From the NCBI GenBank assembly GCA_039105265.1, contig JAPFFF010000020.1, positions 761,001-825,000 of the forward strand: a stretch of 64,000 nucleotides of DNA, in the 5' to 3' direction. Numbering within the stretch: position 1 is the first letter of the stretch; each line of letters opens with the position of its first letter. Under the pieces are notes generated by a model that was not told the origin of the DNA, ran no database searches, and worked only from the letters and a program-made list of their open reading frames with translations. Both the position numbers and the translations under genes were made by a program. Shown here piece after piece: positions 51,711 through 59,578 of this stretch. This DNA comes from Tritrichomonas musculus. Its lineage: Eukaryota > Parabasalia > Tritrichomonadida > Tritrichomonadidae.

Positions 51711-52485
51711 GGGACTTTTTTATTTTTAAAACTTTTTTCACATCACAAGTGAGTTTTTTTCAAAAAATAATTTTGAAGGTGAGATTTTTTTTTAAAAAAA
51801 ATTCCAAGGTGAGTTTTTTTCAAAGTTCATATCACAAAAGTAAGAAAAAAATGTGAAGTGCCGCAGCATTTAAGCAAAAAAAATCCCAAAGAAACATATA
51901 TTTATCAGCAATTGATAAATTTTATATTAGTATAATTTTCACTGTCAAATATCATTTTTAGGAAACATATTAAATTAAATTATTTTTTATGCAAAATATA
52001 AAAACGTAAATATACGTAAAAAACGATGGATAATATTATGTGAGATGGTAGAGATTTTTTATTTAAGCATATTGGTGATTAATCTGAATATCATGAAAAA
52101 AGCATTGATTTCTAAAATTGCGTTTTTGCTTATGATATTATGAATGCTGGCATAAAATTAGGTGCTATACAATGCTAGTATACTATTTTTTTATCCTATT
52201 AATGCTAAAAATAATCTAATTTAATATGTTTCCTAAAAATGATATTTGACAGTGAAAATTATACTAATATAAAATTTATCAATTGCTGATAAATATATGT
52301 TTCTTTGGGATTTTTTTTTTGCTTAAATGCTGCGGCACTTCACATTTTTTTCTTACTTTTGTGATATGAACTTTGAAAAAAACTCACCTTGGAATTTTTT
52401 TTTAAAAAAAAACTCACCTTCAAAAATTTTTTTTGAAAAAAACTCACTTGTGATGTGAAAAAAGTTTTAAAAATAAAAAAGTCCC
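51711..52485. mobile_element. 775-bp non-autonomous foldback MITE
   Basis: The ends are inverted repeats of about 275 bp, beginning GGGACTTTTTTATTTTTAA on the left and closing with the reverse complement at 52485. Internal conserved segments include AAGTGCCGCAGCATTTAAGC and GTCAAATATCATTTTTAGG. The inner ~220 bp are unique and non-coding. The perfect 10-bp duplication is within the MULE range (9-11 bp). Within each arm, GTGAGTTTTTTTCAA-like motifs occur about three times, a small-scale parallel to the tandem arms of the giant element. Its terminal bases differ from GGTTG, so a different transposase probably moves it. Confidence 0.85.
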
Positions 52486-52495
52486 TCATTTTGAC
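52486..52495. repeat. Target site duplication, right (TCATTTTGAC)
   Basis: Exact 10-bp copy of 51701-51710. Confidence 0.88.
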
Positions 52496-53460
52496 TTAAA
52501 AAAATTCTTTTATTTATCAATTATTATTTATAAATTTTGCTATTCAATCAGATAAATCAAAAAAATAAAAAAATAAAAAAATAAAAATAAAAATAAAAAA
52601 GCGACCGTTTTCCCCAAAAAATCTCTGGGGAGATTTTCCCCAAAAATAAACCATTCAAATTCTATTCAAATTCCTCCCCAAATTTACTTTGGGGAAATTC
52701 TCCCCATTTCCCCAAATGGGGAGATAGGAATATTTTTTTTTTTTTTACTTATTTTTAAATGCCTATTTATACATAAAGAATATATATTTTTAGTTATTCA
52801 ATTAAATGATAATGTATTTATAAATATAAAGTCGAAAAGTTAAAAAATTCATATTTATTTATTTCAATTCTTTTCAATCTAGAAAAAATCAAATTCTTAT
52901 AAGAATGCATTTTTTTAAATTCTTTATCCTATTAATAAAACCCAGAGAGATGCTCAAAAAGTGGTGTATATCAAGTAATTGTCTGTAATATAATTTATTT
53001 TATATCAATTATTTTTAAAACTATAATTCGTTGCAAATTGCTAACACTCGAATGATAAATTAAGTTAAAAGAAGACATTTTTTGCACATTGCTCAAAAAG
53101 TGGAGAGAGCATACCAAATGCGTTCAATATATTGATTGCCTAATTCATTCATTTTTACTACTACTAATTAAAATATTGTATTACATATATTTATGTATTG
53201 TTTTATAAACGCGAAGCAACTTCTTATTTTATAAAGAAGAATATTATATAATTTTTTTTTTTTAATAAAAGATGCATGTCAAGTATGATAGAACAAATGT
53301 AGAACTTTATGATTTAACTATATTTGAATAAACTTAATTTTTTTTTTTATGAATAATATATTTAAAACCAAATCTTATATATAGTTAATATTTTTGTGAA
53401 TATAATATTTAAAGACACAAATATAGTAAAGTGTATAAAAACTTTTAGATATAATAATAA
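52496..53460. other. AT-rich stretch with GGGGA hairpins
   Basis: No gene. Between about 52605 and 52730 there are several inverted CCCC/GGGG hairpins (for example TCCCCAAATTTACTTTGGGGA and CTCCCCATTTCCCC followed by AAATGGGGAG), similar in kind to those at about 51420-51450. The remainder is A/T runs. Confidence 0.5.
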
Positions 53461-53461
53461 T

Positions 53462-53501
53462 TTGACGTTAAAATGCCCGCCGAGCTTAAAATTAACGTCA
53501 A
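53462..53501. promoter_or_regulatory. Inverted repeat TTGACGTTAA / TTAACGTCAA
   Basis: Perfect 10-bp arms separated by 20 bp, with a GC-rich loop (GCCCGCCGAGC) standing out in AT-rich DNA. It lies at the composition change just before the first Maverick-like coding sequence. It could be an operator, a promoter element or part of a Maverick terminus; not resolved. Confidence 0.35.
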
Positions 53502-53571
53502 AAATTTTTGAATATATAAAAATATCTTTTGATGTGATATGTTTTTTTCACATCATTTTTATTAAATAAAT

Positions 53572-54066
53572 GCGGTAACACAACCCACTGTTGAAGCTAA
53601 GAACAAAGAGATTGAAACACTCAATTGGAAGATCAACGAATTGAGTTCAACGATCGAAGTCATCAATGGACAAATCGCTGAGTTGCAAACAACAATTGAA
53701 GCCAAAGAAAGAGAGATCGAATGACTCAATTGCGAGATCAATGAATTGAGTTCAACAATTGAATCACTCAATTGCAAGATTGTTGAACTTCATTCAACAG
53801 TTGAAGCCAAGAATAGAGAAATCGAAACAATTGACAGAAAGATCAACGATTTACGATCAAGAATCGAAGGACTCAATGTATAGGTTGCAATATCACAATC
53901 CACTGTTGAAGACAAGAACTGAGAAATCGAAACACTCAACAGCAAGATCAGCTAGTTACAATCAACAACTGAAGCCAAAGAAAGAGAGATCGAATGACTC
54001 AATTGGAAGATCAACGAATTGAGTTTAACGATCGAAGTCATCAATGGACATCGACATCCGCAATGA
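53572..54066 (+). pseudogene. Decayed coiled-coil repeat protein (Maverick structural type)
   Basis: One plus-strand frame reads as a repeated coiled coil of about 30-residue units (VEAKNKEIETLNWKINELSS, then TIEVINGQIAELQTTIEAKE and variants). It is interrupted by six stops: three TGA at the EREIE or KN position, two TAG, and a final TGA at 54064. At least two stops arise at the same unit position, where ACA in other units is TGA (GAATGACTC against GAAACACTC). No start codon fits upstream. Long coiled-coil, tail-fibre-like proteins are known in trichomonad Mavericks. Here the gene looks dead unless TGA is read through, for which there is no other sign, since neighbouring genes end in ordinary stops. 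Confidence 0.6.
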
Positions 54067-54207
54067 CATCGACATTCGCAATGACATCGACATCCGCAAT
54101 GACATCGACATTCGCAATGACATTTGCATCGACATCGACATTCGCAATGACATCGACATTCGCAATGACATCGACATTCGCAATGACATCGACATCCGCA
54201 ATGACAT
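54047..54207 (+). repeat. 18-bp minisatellite (ACATCGACATTCGCAATG, ~9 copies)
   Basis: Tandem units of 18 bp with T/C variation (ATTCGC or ATCCGC) and one rearranged unit (CATTTGCATCGAC). It overlaps the end of the coiled-coil remnant. Read in one frame it gives DIDIRN repeats, and since 18 is a multiple of 3 all frames stay open; coding status unknown. Confidence 0.85.
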
Positions 54208-54243
54208 CAGAGAGTAAGGATAGCCAGGTGATGGGGTATATAT

Positions 54244-54320
54244 TCTCCTGTTTTTAGTCTCCTGTTTTTAGTCTCCTGTTTTTAGTCTTCTGTTTTTTTC
54301 TCCTGTTTTTTATCTCCTGA
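54244..54320 (+). repeat. 14-bp tandem repeat (TCTCCTGTTTTTAG, ~5 copies)
   Basis: Five degenerating copies of TCTCCTGTTTTTAG end directly before the ATGAAACAAG at 54324. Pyrimidine-rich; possible leader of the next ORF. Confidence 0.8.
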
Positions 54321-54333
54321 GAAATGAAACAAG

Positions 54334-54561
54334 TTGAAGGAACAATTAAGCGCCCTCATTAATAGAATCAACAAAAAGCTAAAAGGTTGGAGACCAGCAT
54401 TAAAATACCTCTACGATAATGAAGGGACAAAGTCCCCTTTTGCGAAGCAAAATGATGTTGTTGACGGAGTACTAAAAGAGATAAATCACTTTATTGAACA
54501 ACTAAAGAAATTCAACGGTCCTATTGAATTAATTACTGAACTTGAAGAACTCATTTATTAG
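54334..54561 (+). CDS. Small helical protein of the Maverick (~75 aa), start disturbed
   Basis: The frame is open from a TTG at 54334 with a stop just upstream and no in-frame ATG. An ATG at 54324 (ATGAAACAAG) is one base out of frame, so a single extra base near 54333 would explain the loss; alternatively this is a gene remnant. The protein is helical (ALINRINKKLKGWRPALKYL, then LKEINHFIEQLKKF). Its middle residues NEGTKSPFAKQN (54418-54453) are encoded by a double-hairpin palindromic insert also found in two other ORFs of this element. Function unknown. Confidence 0.45.
   Translation: MKEQLSALINRINKKLKGWRPALKYLYDNEGTKSPFAKQNDVVDGVLKEINHFIEQLKKFNGPIELITELEELIY
54421..54454 (+). repeat. Double-hairpin palindromic insert, copy A
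   Basis: GGGAC-AAA-GTCCC followed by TTTTGC-GAA-GCAAAA, inside an ORF (residues SPFAKQN). The same structure and sequence occurs at 57347-57381 and 59507-59541. Confidence 0.75.
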
Positions 54562-54635
54562 ACAATTCATTTAATTCATTCTCAAGCTGATGAACTTTAT
54601 TTTTGTTTTTTGTTTTTTAATTTCACTCTAAAGAT

Positions 54636-55094
54636 ATGTCAACACCAAAGGTTTATGATTACATCAATTCACTTATTGATATGCTAGATGAATCAGAGAA
54701 GTTCAAACAATGTGATTTCTCAATTCTGTGTGATAGATATCCAATACCAAGTGGAAAGGCTGCATATAAAGCTAAAGTGTTGTATATATCATTGAAGAAC
54801 AAAGAAAATGAATTCAAACGCTTCTATCATGATAAGATTGTCGACCTTGGTCTCGAATATATAACACTTACATCAAATGTTAGAAGAAGAATATCAACAA
54901 CATCTATTGAGTTCTTCGTTGAAGGTTCAAATGAAGAACAATCATTCAAAGAATACAAGTATTATAATTACAGTATCAGAAAGGCAACAGATAAGAAAAC
55001 AAAGGAACTCATTGAACAGATGAGACAAAAATATAATATCAATACACCTCAACTGTTTGTTGGTGTTCAACAACAAATTGTATTAGATGAATGA
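54636..55094 (+). CDS. Unknown Maverick protein (152 aa)
   Basis: The ATG at 54636 follows TTTCACTCTAAAGAT, an initiator-like TCACTC 13 bp upstream, which supports the start. The protein is soluble-looking with an N-terminal helix (YINSLIDMLDESEKF), a basic middle (SNVRRRISTT) and a mixed C-terminus (NINTPQLFVGVQQQIVLDE). No known motif was recognised. Its last codons overlap by 12 bp the end of the convergent ATPase gene. The compact arrangement and codon use match the other Maverick genes, so it is probably a genuine structural or accessory gene of the element. Confidence 0.6.
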   Translation: MSTPKVYDYINSLIDMLDESEKFKQCDFSILCDRYPIPSGKAAYKAKVLYISLKNKENEFKRFYHDKIVDLGLEYITLTSNVRRRISTTSIEFFVEGSNEEQSFKEYKYYNYSIRKATDKKTKELIEQMRQKYNINTPQLFVGVQQQIVLDE

Positions 55095-55997
55095 AAGGTT
55101 ATTAGTTCGAACATTGACTAAAACGAATTGATGTGCTTTCATTGTTCTGTATCGATTCCATAACTCTTCGAACTCTATTGGGAATGGAACTTGTTGATAT
55201 ATGTAGCCGAGTTTCTGTCGTGAATAACCACTAAAGATGAAGAATGATGTTGCATTATTTTTCCATTCTGTTGTTAAAGCTTTGAAGAACTGGATGTTTA
55301 CGAATATGATTAGATTCTTATGTCGAAGCTGACTAATGGTATTGATAAAATAAGCTGATTTAATTAGTTTCGATTTCAAGAAGTCCTCACAAAGAATGAT
55401 AGTATTTAGCGGTTTATTCGGTTGACCTAGTTTATTGATATGAAGAAACTCAAACATATCGTTTAACTTCTTTTCATCGATTACTATTTTTGGTGTTGAT
55501 GAATATTTGTTATACAATTCTTTATATAAATCAAGTTGTTTAAGATATTCTTCAGCATTGCTGTCAGCAACAGTTTTTATTGGTAGCTGTATCAATTCGC
55601 GTTGACTTTCGAATGTAGCATCGTTGATTGTTCCGTTTCGTGATACATAAACAATTAAATGAAAGCCAGCGTTCTTCATTCGAGACATTTGTATAACATC
55701 TCGTAGCATTATATGACTCTTTCCTTTACCTTGCTGACCAACGAGTATGTTCAATGAATTGTAATATGAATAGATACCGTTTGCGATTGGTCTGATTGAT
55801 TCGTTTTTTATTTTTGATTCATTGCGTTGATATGCTTTGTTCATTTCATCATCAATATTAAATGTTGTTTCATTAACTGTTGGCTTGAATGATTCATATT
55901 CAAATGCAAAACTCATTTGGTCATCATCATAATCAGAACCACTAGAGAATAAAATCTCATTATAATTAAACTGAGTGGGTTTCATGAAACGTTTCAT
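55083..55997 (-). CDS. Maverick/Polinton packaging ATPase (A32/FtsK-HerA type, 304 aa)
   Basis: This is a minus-strand gene with ATG at 55997. After ~70 residues of variable N-terminus comes SLNILVGQQGKGKSHIMLRD with a Walker A P-loop GxxGxGKS (residues 87-94). A Walker B strand follows (NTIILCEDF, acidic residues 204-205), then SQLRHKNLIIFVNIQFF (~223-239), the RH...Q pattern seen in Maverick and poxvirus A32-like ATPases. The size (~300 aa) suits the family. Such ATPases are thought to drive DNA packaging into capsids, in keeping with a virus-like lifestyle for Polintons. It is convergent with the 152-aa gene (12-bp overlap) and lies 24 bp downstream of a 43-aa membrane protein ORF on the same strand. 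All key residues appear intact. Confidence 0.85.
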   Translation of the reverse strand: MKRFMKPTQFNYNEILFSSGSDYDDDQMSFAFEYESFKPTVNETTFNIDDEMNKAYQRNESKIKNESIRPIANGIYSYYNSLNILVGQQGKGKSHIMLRDVIQMSRMKNAGFHLIVYVSRNGTINDATFESQRELIQLPIKTVADSNAEEYLKQLDLYKELYNKYSSTPKIVIDEKKLNDMFEFLHINKLGQPNKPLNTIILCEDFLKSKLIKSAYFINTISQLRHKNLIIFVNIQFFKALTTEWKNNATSFFIFSGYSRQKLGYIYQQVPFPIEFEELWNRYRTMKAHQFVLVNVRTNNLSFI

Positions 55998-56021
55998 TTC
56001 TTTAGTTTTCGTTAAAGCTCT

Positions 56022-56153
56022 TCATGAATACATTTTTGTTCTTATCTCTTCACTGAGTTCTGGTTCTTTGTCTGGCATCATTAAAGATACTTCAACAATC
56101 TTCACTAAAAATAAACCTGTTAATAATGAAACAACTAATATTTCATATATCAT
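56022..56153 (-). CDS. Small single-span membrane protein (43 aa)
   Basis: The ATG at 56153 opens 43 codons ending at 56022. The N-terminus carries a hydrophobic helix (EILVVSLLTGLFLVKIVEV, residues ~4-22), followed by an acidic polar tail (MMPDKEPELSEEIRTKM). It fits tightly between the gene ending at 56164 (10-bp gap) and the ATPase start at 55997 (24-bp gap) on the same strand, as expected of a real gene in a compact element. Tiny membrane proteins are common in virus-like elements. No homologue is named; function unknown. Confidence 0.55.
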   Translation of the reverse strand: MIYEILVVSLLTGLFLVKIVEVSLMMPDKEPELSEEIRTKMYS

Positions 56154-56163
56154 TTATTAGTCT

Positions 56164-56739
56164 TTAAATTGTTAACTTTAATGATATACCATATTTGATG
56201 AACTGTGAATAAATATTATTATAACAATACTTGAATTCTTCTGTTTTATTGTCTTTTGTTATCAATATCTTTGATATCTTCATCAATTCTTTTGCATTTG
56301 ATGAAATACAACCGCATGAAGCTTCACATTCATCAATTACTAGTTCAACTTTATCTGCTTGAGTTAATAGTTTAATCATATTCATCAACAAATCACTTTT
56401 ACAAATGAGATATGAATTAATTCTCAACGGATTATTCTCATACATTTCAATAATCATTTCAAGGAATTTATTTTTGATTTCGAGTTCATCAAGTTCATTT
56501 CCTAAGTCTATTATTCCACGGTCTCGAATAAGATTGCTTGTTTGAGGTATTGATTGAGATGTTCCACTCATCTGTGGTATAGTAAAATTTGTGGCTTGAG
56601 ATGATTGTGGTAATGGTTGAACCGATGGATATTCAACTGATTGTGGTTGCTTTGGTTTGATGTTTATATTAATACTGGTCATTTGCTTCTGCTTCACTGA
56701 TGCATCACTTTCGCTGGAAAGAATACGAGCCTTATTCAT
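56164..56739 (-). CDS. Unknown Maverick protein with Gln/Ser/Pro-rich N-terminus (191 aa)
   Basis: The frame is open to a TTG at 56775, but the first ATG (56739, MNKARILSSESDASVKQKQM) is the better start. Residues ~15-85 are low-complexity and rich in Gln, Pro and Ser (QPLPQSSQATNFTIPQMSG). Residues ~95-191 form a helical domain (LDELEIKNKFLEMIIEMYEN, LMNMIKLLTQADKVELVIDE) with two close Cys (ASCGC). No enzymatic motif was recognised. It precedes the 43-aa protein and ATPase on the same strand, so it is likely a virion-type or accessory gene of the Maverick. Confidence 0.6.
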   Translation of the reverse strand: MNKARILSSESDASVKQKQMTSININIKPKQPQSVEYPSVQPLPQSSQATNFTIPQMSGTSQSIPQTSNLIRDRGIIDLGNELDELEIKNKFLEMIIEMYENNPLRINSYLICKSDLLMNMIKLLTQADKVELVIDECEASCGCISSNAKELMKISKILITKDNKTEEFKYCYNNIYSQFIKYGISLKLTI

Positions 56740-56802
56740 ATCAAAGTTATTCGTTTTAAACAAAAATAAAACCAATCAATGATGATTCATTCATTGAATC
56801 AT

Positions 56803-57000
56803 TTATAAAGTCATCTGTTCAGCTGATTTGATACGTTCATCAATAGCCCTTAATTGTATCTTAATTGATTCAATATCATTAAATAGTTGTTTATATATCG
56901 ACAATATGTGAATCATCTTATCAAACTTTCCGTTTAATGCATCATCTTCAGAATTCAAATGATTCAATGAATTTAAATCAATTGTGGTCTTCTTTGATTG
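56803..57000 (-). CDS. Alternative-frame helical tail following the 171-aa gene
   Basis: In the frame next to that of the gene ending at 56973, an open stretch from about 57000 to a TAA at 56803 reads KKTTIDLNSLNHLNSEDDAL, then GKFDKMIHILSIYKQLF and IKIQLRAIDERIKSAEQM. This is strongly coding-like and helical. It has no ATG at its head. The upstream gene ends in an Asp/Asn-repeat tract (DNDNNNN), a likely place for a length change. The stretch is therefore either its true C-terminus after a frameshift or a separate ORF starting at an internal ATG near 56916. Confidence 0.4.
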   Translation of the reverse strand, partial: QSKKTTIDLNSLNHLNSEDDALNGKFDKMIHILSIYKQLFNDIESIKIQLRAIDERIKSAEQMTL

Positions 57001-57488
57001 TTATTGTTATCATTGTCTTCATCATCATTGTCATGAGTCTGTTGCCTTTTCAATGTGAGAATCTTGTTAACCATGTATGTTGATATATTTATGTTTAAAT
57101 GCTTTTTGATTAATAGTTTTGTGTATGATGCTTGTTTATGTGCTGGCAACATATTAATTTCATTCATTCGTTCATCATCAAGGAACTGCATGACTAATTC
57201 ACGGTCATGAGCGTTTAAGAACTTTGATGAATTGAATAAGGAGCGCTTTGGTTTATCAGTTTTAGGTGTTATATCATTCAATAAACTATTTTGGTGCAGA
57301 TTTTCTTCATCTGATGATGAATCATTATTGTCATTGTCAAATGAAACATTTTGCTTTGCAAAAGGGAACTCTGTTCCTTCATTCACAAGGTTCCTGAAAG
57401 CTTCATTATCATCTGATTTAGCAATCAATATCGTTAACAAATGACGGATTGCATCAACATGTTTCAATATCTCTATTAATTCTGTCAT
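56973..57488 (-). CDS. Unknown acidic Maverick protein (171 aa)
   Basis: The open frame extends to a TTG at 57539, but the ATG at 57488 (MTELIEILKHVDAIRHLLTI) is preceded by TTTCATTGAA, an initiator-like sequence, and is preferred. After a helical N-terminus, residues ~42-50 (GTEFPFAKQN) are encoded by palindromic insert copy B, then come an acidic Ser/Asp/Glu segment (DNDNNDSSSDEEN) and a helical region (VMQFLDDERMNEINMLPAHK, then YTKLLIKKHLNINISTYMV). The end is an Asp/Asn repeat, possibly frameshifted. Divergent from the 184-aa gene with 86 bp between starts, implying a shared promoter. Function unknown. Confidence 0.6.
   Translation of the reverse strand: MTELIEILKHVDAIRHLLTILIAKSDDNEAFRNLVNEGTEFPFAKQNVSFDNDNNDSSSDEENLHQNSLLNDITPKTDKPKRSLFNSSKFLNAHDRELVMQFLDDERMNEINMLPAHKQASYTKLLIKKHLNINISTYMVNKILTLKRQQTHDNDDEDNDNNNNQRRPQLI
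57347..57381 (-). repeat. Double-hairpin palindromic insert, copy B
   Basis: On the minus strand: GGAAC-AGA-GTTCC then TTTTGC-AAA-GCAAAA, giving residues EFPFAKQN. It is the same two-hairpin design as copy A, with paired changes that keep the first hairpin (GGGAC/GTCCC became GGAAC/GTTCC). Confidence 0.75.
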
Positions 57489-57574
57489 TTCAATGAAATA
57501 AAAAACCTGAATTATTTTTTTTGATTTAACATTTTTCAAATTTCAAATAATTTGATTTTTCAATTATATCATAA

Positions 57575-58129
57575 ATGAGTTCTCGTTATTACTATCAAAA
57601 AGATACCAAATCATTTGTTATTGAACAAATCAGGTATATCAATAATGAACTTCAATTAAAACCTCGCTTATTAACATCTAAACCTAGTGATTATGATGTT
57701 AAACACTTCAAATCAATATTAGAAAACTATCTGAATTCATACGGTTTTAGAGAACATGAAGGTAATAGAATAGATGACATATCAATATTAGATTTCGTTA
57801 ATAGAATGAAGAAAGAAGCAGAAGAACAAGCAGAAGAGGAGGAAGAGGAACAATTTGAAGAGGAAGAACAAGATGATGAACAAAAACAAAAACAAAAACA
57901 AATCGAGGACAACATCAAAATAGCTCATGATGCACTCAACAAAGCCCTTCAATTAATTAAATCTGAAAATATATTATTGAGACCATTACCACCAAAGACA
58001 AACAAACAACCTCAACGATATGAAGACATTCGATTTAACAATGAAAACACCGAATTGGTTGAATATCTCAAAAAGTTTGGCTATAAAGGTGTTCATTCAA
58101 AACATGACTCATATTTCAAAAATCAATGA
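57575..58129 (+). CDS. Unknown acidic, Gln/Glu-rich Maverick protein (184 aa)
   Basis: The ATG at 57575 (MSSRYYYQKDTKSFVIEQIR) lies 86 bp from the divergent gene. Residues ~85-110 form a very acidic Glu/Asp/Gln stretch (QAEEEEEEQFEEEEQDDEQ) followed by a Lys/Gln segment and a helix (IAHDALNKALQLIKSENI). The rest is mixed, with YGFREHEGNRIDDISI and a C-terminal KKFGYKGVHSKHD. No catalytic motif was recognised. It overlaps by 26 bp the likely start of the polymerase ORF at 58104, so the two probably form a compact unit. The acidic middle suggests a DNA-mimic or chaperone-like linker, but that is speculation. Confidence 0.55.
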   Translation: MSSRYYYQKDTKSFVIEQIRYINNELQLKPRLLTSKPSDYDVKHFKSILENYLNSYGFREHEGNRIDDISILDFVNRMKKEAEEQAEEEEEEQFEEEEQDDEQKQKQKQIEDNIKIAHDALNKALQLIKSENILLRPLPPKTNKQPQRYEDIRFNNENTELVEYLKKFGYKGVHSKHDSYFKNQ

Positions 58130-59570
58130 ACCTGAGAACTTTGATGAAGCAGTTGAATCATGCAGTCATTTCATTGACCAATTCCCAAATGATAGTGAAA
58201 AGGTTGAACGATTAGATGAAGACAGCAAAGAACCAATCAAAATATATTACAAGAACGGAGTTTCATCAATTGAAGACATCAATGAATATTTGACTGAAAC
58301 TGTATTTCAACAAGAAGTGAAACCATTCAAAATATATTTTCAATTGACTGGTATATTTGAGATACCACCAAAGAATGAAAACGAAAGATATACATATGAG
58401 GCAAGTGATATTAATTGGAAGAATTATAAATCAGCAATTCCGATAATCGTTAGAGAGAGTAAAGATATTGATAAAGTTAAACTGTATATTGAATCAAAGA
58501 TTCATGAATATGAAACCACGGCTTCAAACATCAAATTGTGTATTGTTTGGTCTGTTTCATTTACAATCTCACGAGTTGTTAAGATAACAGGTAAGATTGA
58601 TGGCTTGCCAAAAGAGTTCATTAAAAATAAATATATCATTATTGATAACGTTGATGATTGTTTGTGTTGGTATCGTTTCCTTGCTTGTTGTACAAAACCT
58701 GAATTAACAAACCAAAACAAAGATGAAAAGAAAACAAAATATAATACATCCGACAGAACCAAAGCAGCAAAGAAAATATTATGTGAAGACCATGGAATAA
58801 CTTATTCAACTAAGCCTTCAAAAGCAGCAAAACAATTAATCAACACCTTCAAAGGAATCACAATTGAAGAAATGAAAGAATCAGCGAAGAAGCATAACAT
58901 CAATGTCAACATCTATGAATATGACAAAGAGAAACATATTTATGATATTCAAGAACAATGGCATAACACTGACGATAACAATAAAACGTTTTCAGCTCTG
59001 TTGTATTCAAAGGATAAGATAATTCACATCATGTACATCACCAATGCTGAAGCATTAACAAATATTCATATATGTCCTCATTGTGGTTCATACATTCATA
59101 AAGGTCATGAACACATGGATAGATTCAACAACCATGTCAAGAAATGTGAGAGGTTAGGAGGTAGATTCAAAAAGGATTTTATTCCTTCACGAGAAGCTTT
59201 ACCATACTGTCCACACATTTTAAACAATCCTGTTTACCTTTATTGTCTTTCATATGAGCTTGAGTGGAAGCCAACAATTCATTATATCACTTATGATTAT
59301 GATTTTGAAAAGAAAGTCAGTGATAAATCAGTTATCAATTCTCGATTGATTCCTTTGAGTGTTTCATCATGTGTGAAGCTTGATAAAGGTTTGATAACAA
59401 AGAACTTTGATATACGAACAAATGACTTCATTGCCAAATGGATTGACTGGTTATTTGTTGTTGGCTGTGATGTGTATGTTGATAAATTGAATCATTTACA
59501 ATCATTCATTTCGCTTCGCGAAAGGGGACAATGTCCCTTTAAAGATCGGAAGAAGAACTTAATAAAATAG
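58104..59570 (+). CDS. DNA polymerase B (Polinton type), N-terminal part
   Basis: The frame is open from an ATG at 58020, but the ATG at 58104 (MTHISKINEPENFDE), following TCATTCAAAAC, is the likelier start. This part holds a long N-terminal region of unknown role (~residues 1-320) and a zinc-finger-like segment CPHCGSYIHKGHEHMDRF continuing to NNHVKKC (~324-348). It ends with the start of the 3'-5' exonuclease domain: ITYDYDFEKK (~398) sits where Exo I is expected. The frame ends at 59570, just after palindromic insert copy C (59507-59541). The true continuation (SEEELNKIDSSLKTITVLGF) is in another frame from about 59543. The gene is therefore broken by, or next to, the insert in this copy, unless the assembly has an error there. 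Confidence 0.7.
   Translation: MTHISKINEPENFDEAVESCSHFIDQFPNDSEKVERLDEDSKEPIKIYYKNGVSSIEDINEYLTETVFQQEVKPFKIYFQLTGIFEIPPKNENERYTYEASDINWKNYKSAIPIIVRESKDIDKVKLYIESKIHEYETTASNIKLCIVWSVSFTISRVVKITGKIDGLPKEFIKNKYIIIDNVDDCLCWYRFLACCTKPELTNQNKDEKKTKYNTSDRTKAAKKILCEDHGITYSTKPSKAAKQLINTFKGITIEEMKESAKKHNINVNIYEYDKEKHIYDIQEQWHNTDDNNKTFSALLYSKDKIIHIMYITNAEALTNIHICPHCGSYIHKGHEHMDRFNNHVKKCERLGGRFKKDFIPSREALPYCPHILNNPVYLYCLSYELEWKPTIHYITYDYDFEKKVSDKSVINSRLIPLSVSSCVKLDKGLITKNFDIRTNDFIAKWIDWLFVVGCDVYVDKLNHLQSFISLRERGQCPFKDRKKNLIK
59507..59541 (-). repeat. Double-hairpin palindromic insert, copy C
   Basis: Reverse-oriented copy: minus strand reads GGGAC-ATT-GTCCCC then TTTCGC-GAA-GCGAAAT. It lies within the polymerase ORF exactly where the frame is lost. 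Confidence 0.75.
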
Positions 59571-59578
59571 ATTCATCA

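Noticed and set aside
55975-56160. 61-codon plus-strand frame between two minus genes
   Set aside because: The opposite strand encodes a better-fitting 43-aa membrane protein in tight order with its neighbours.
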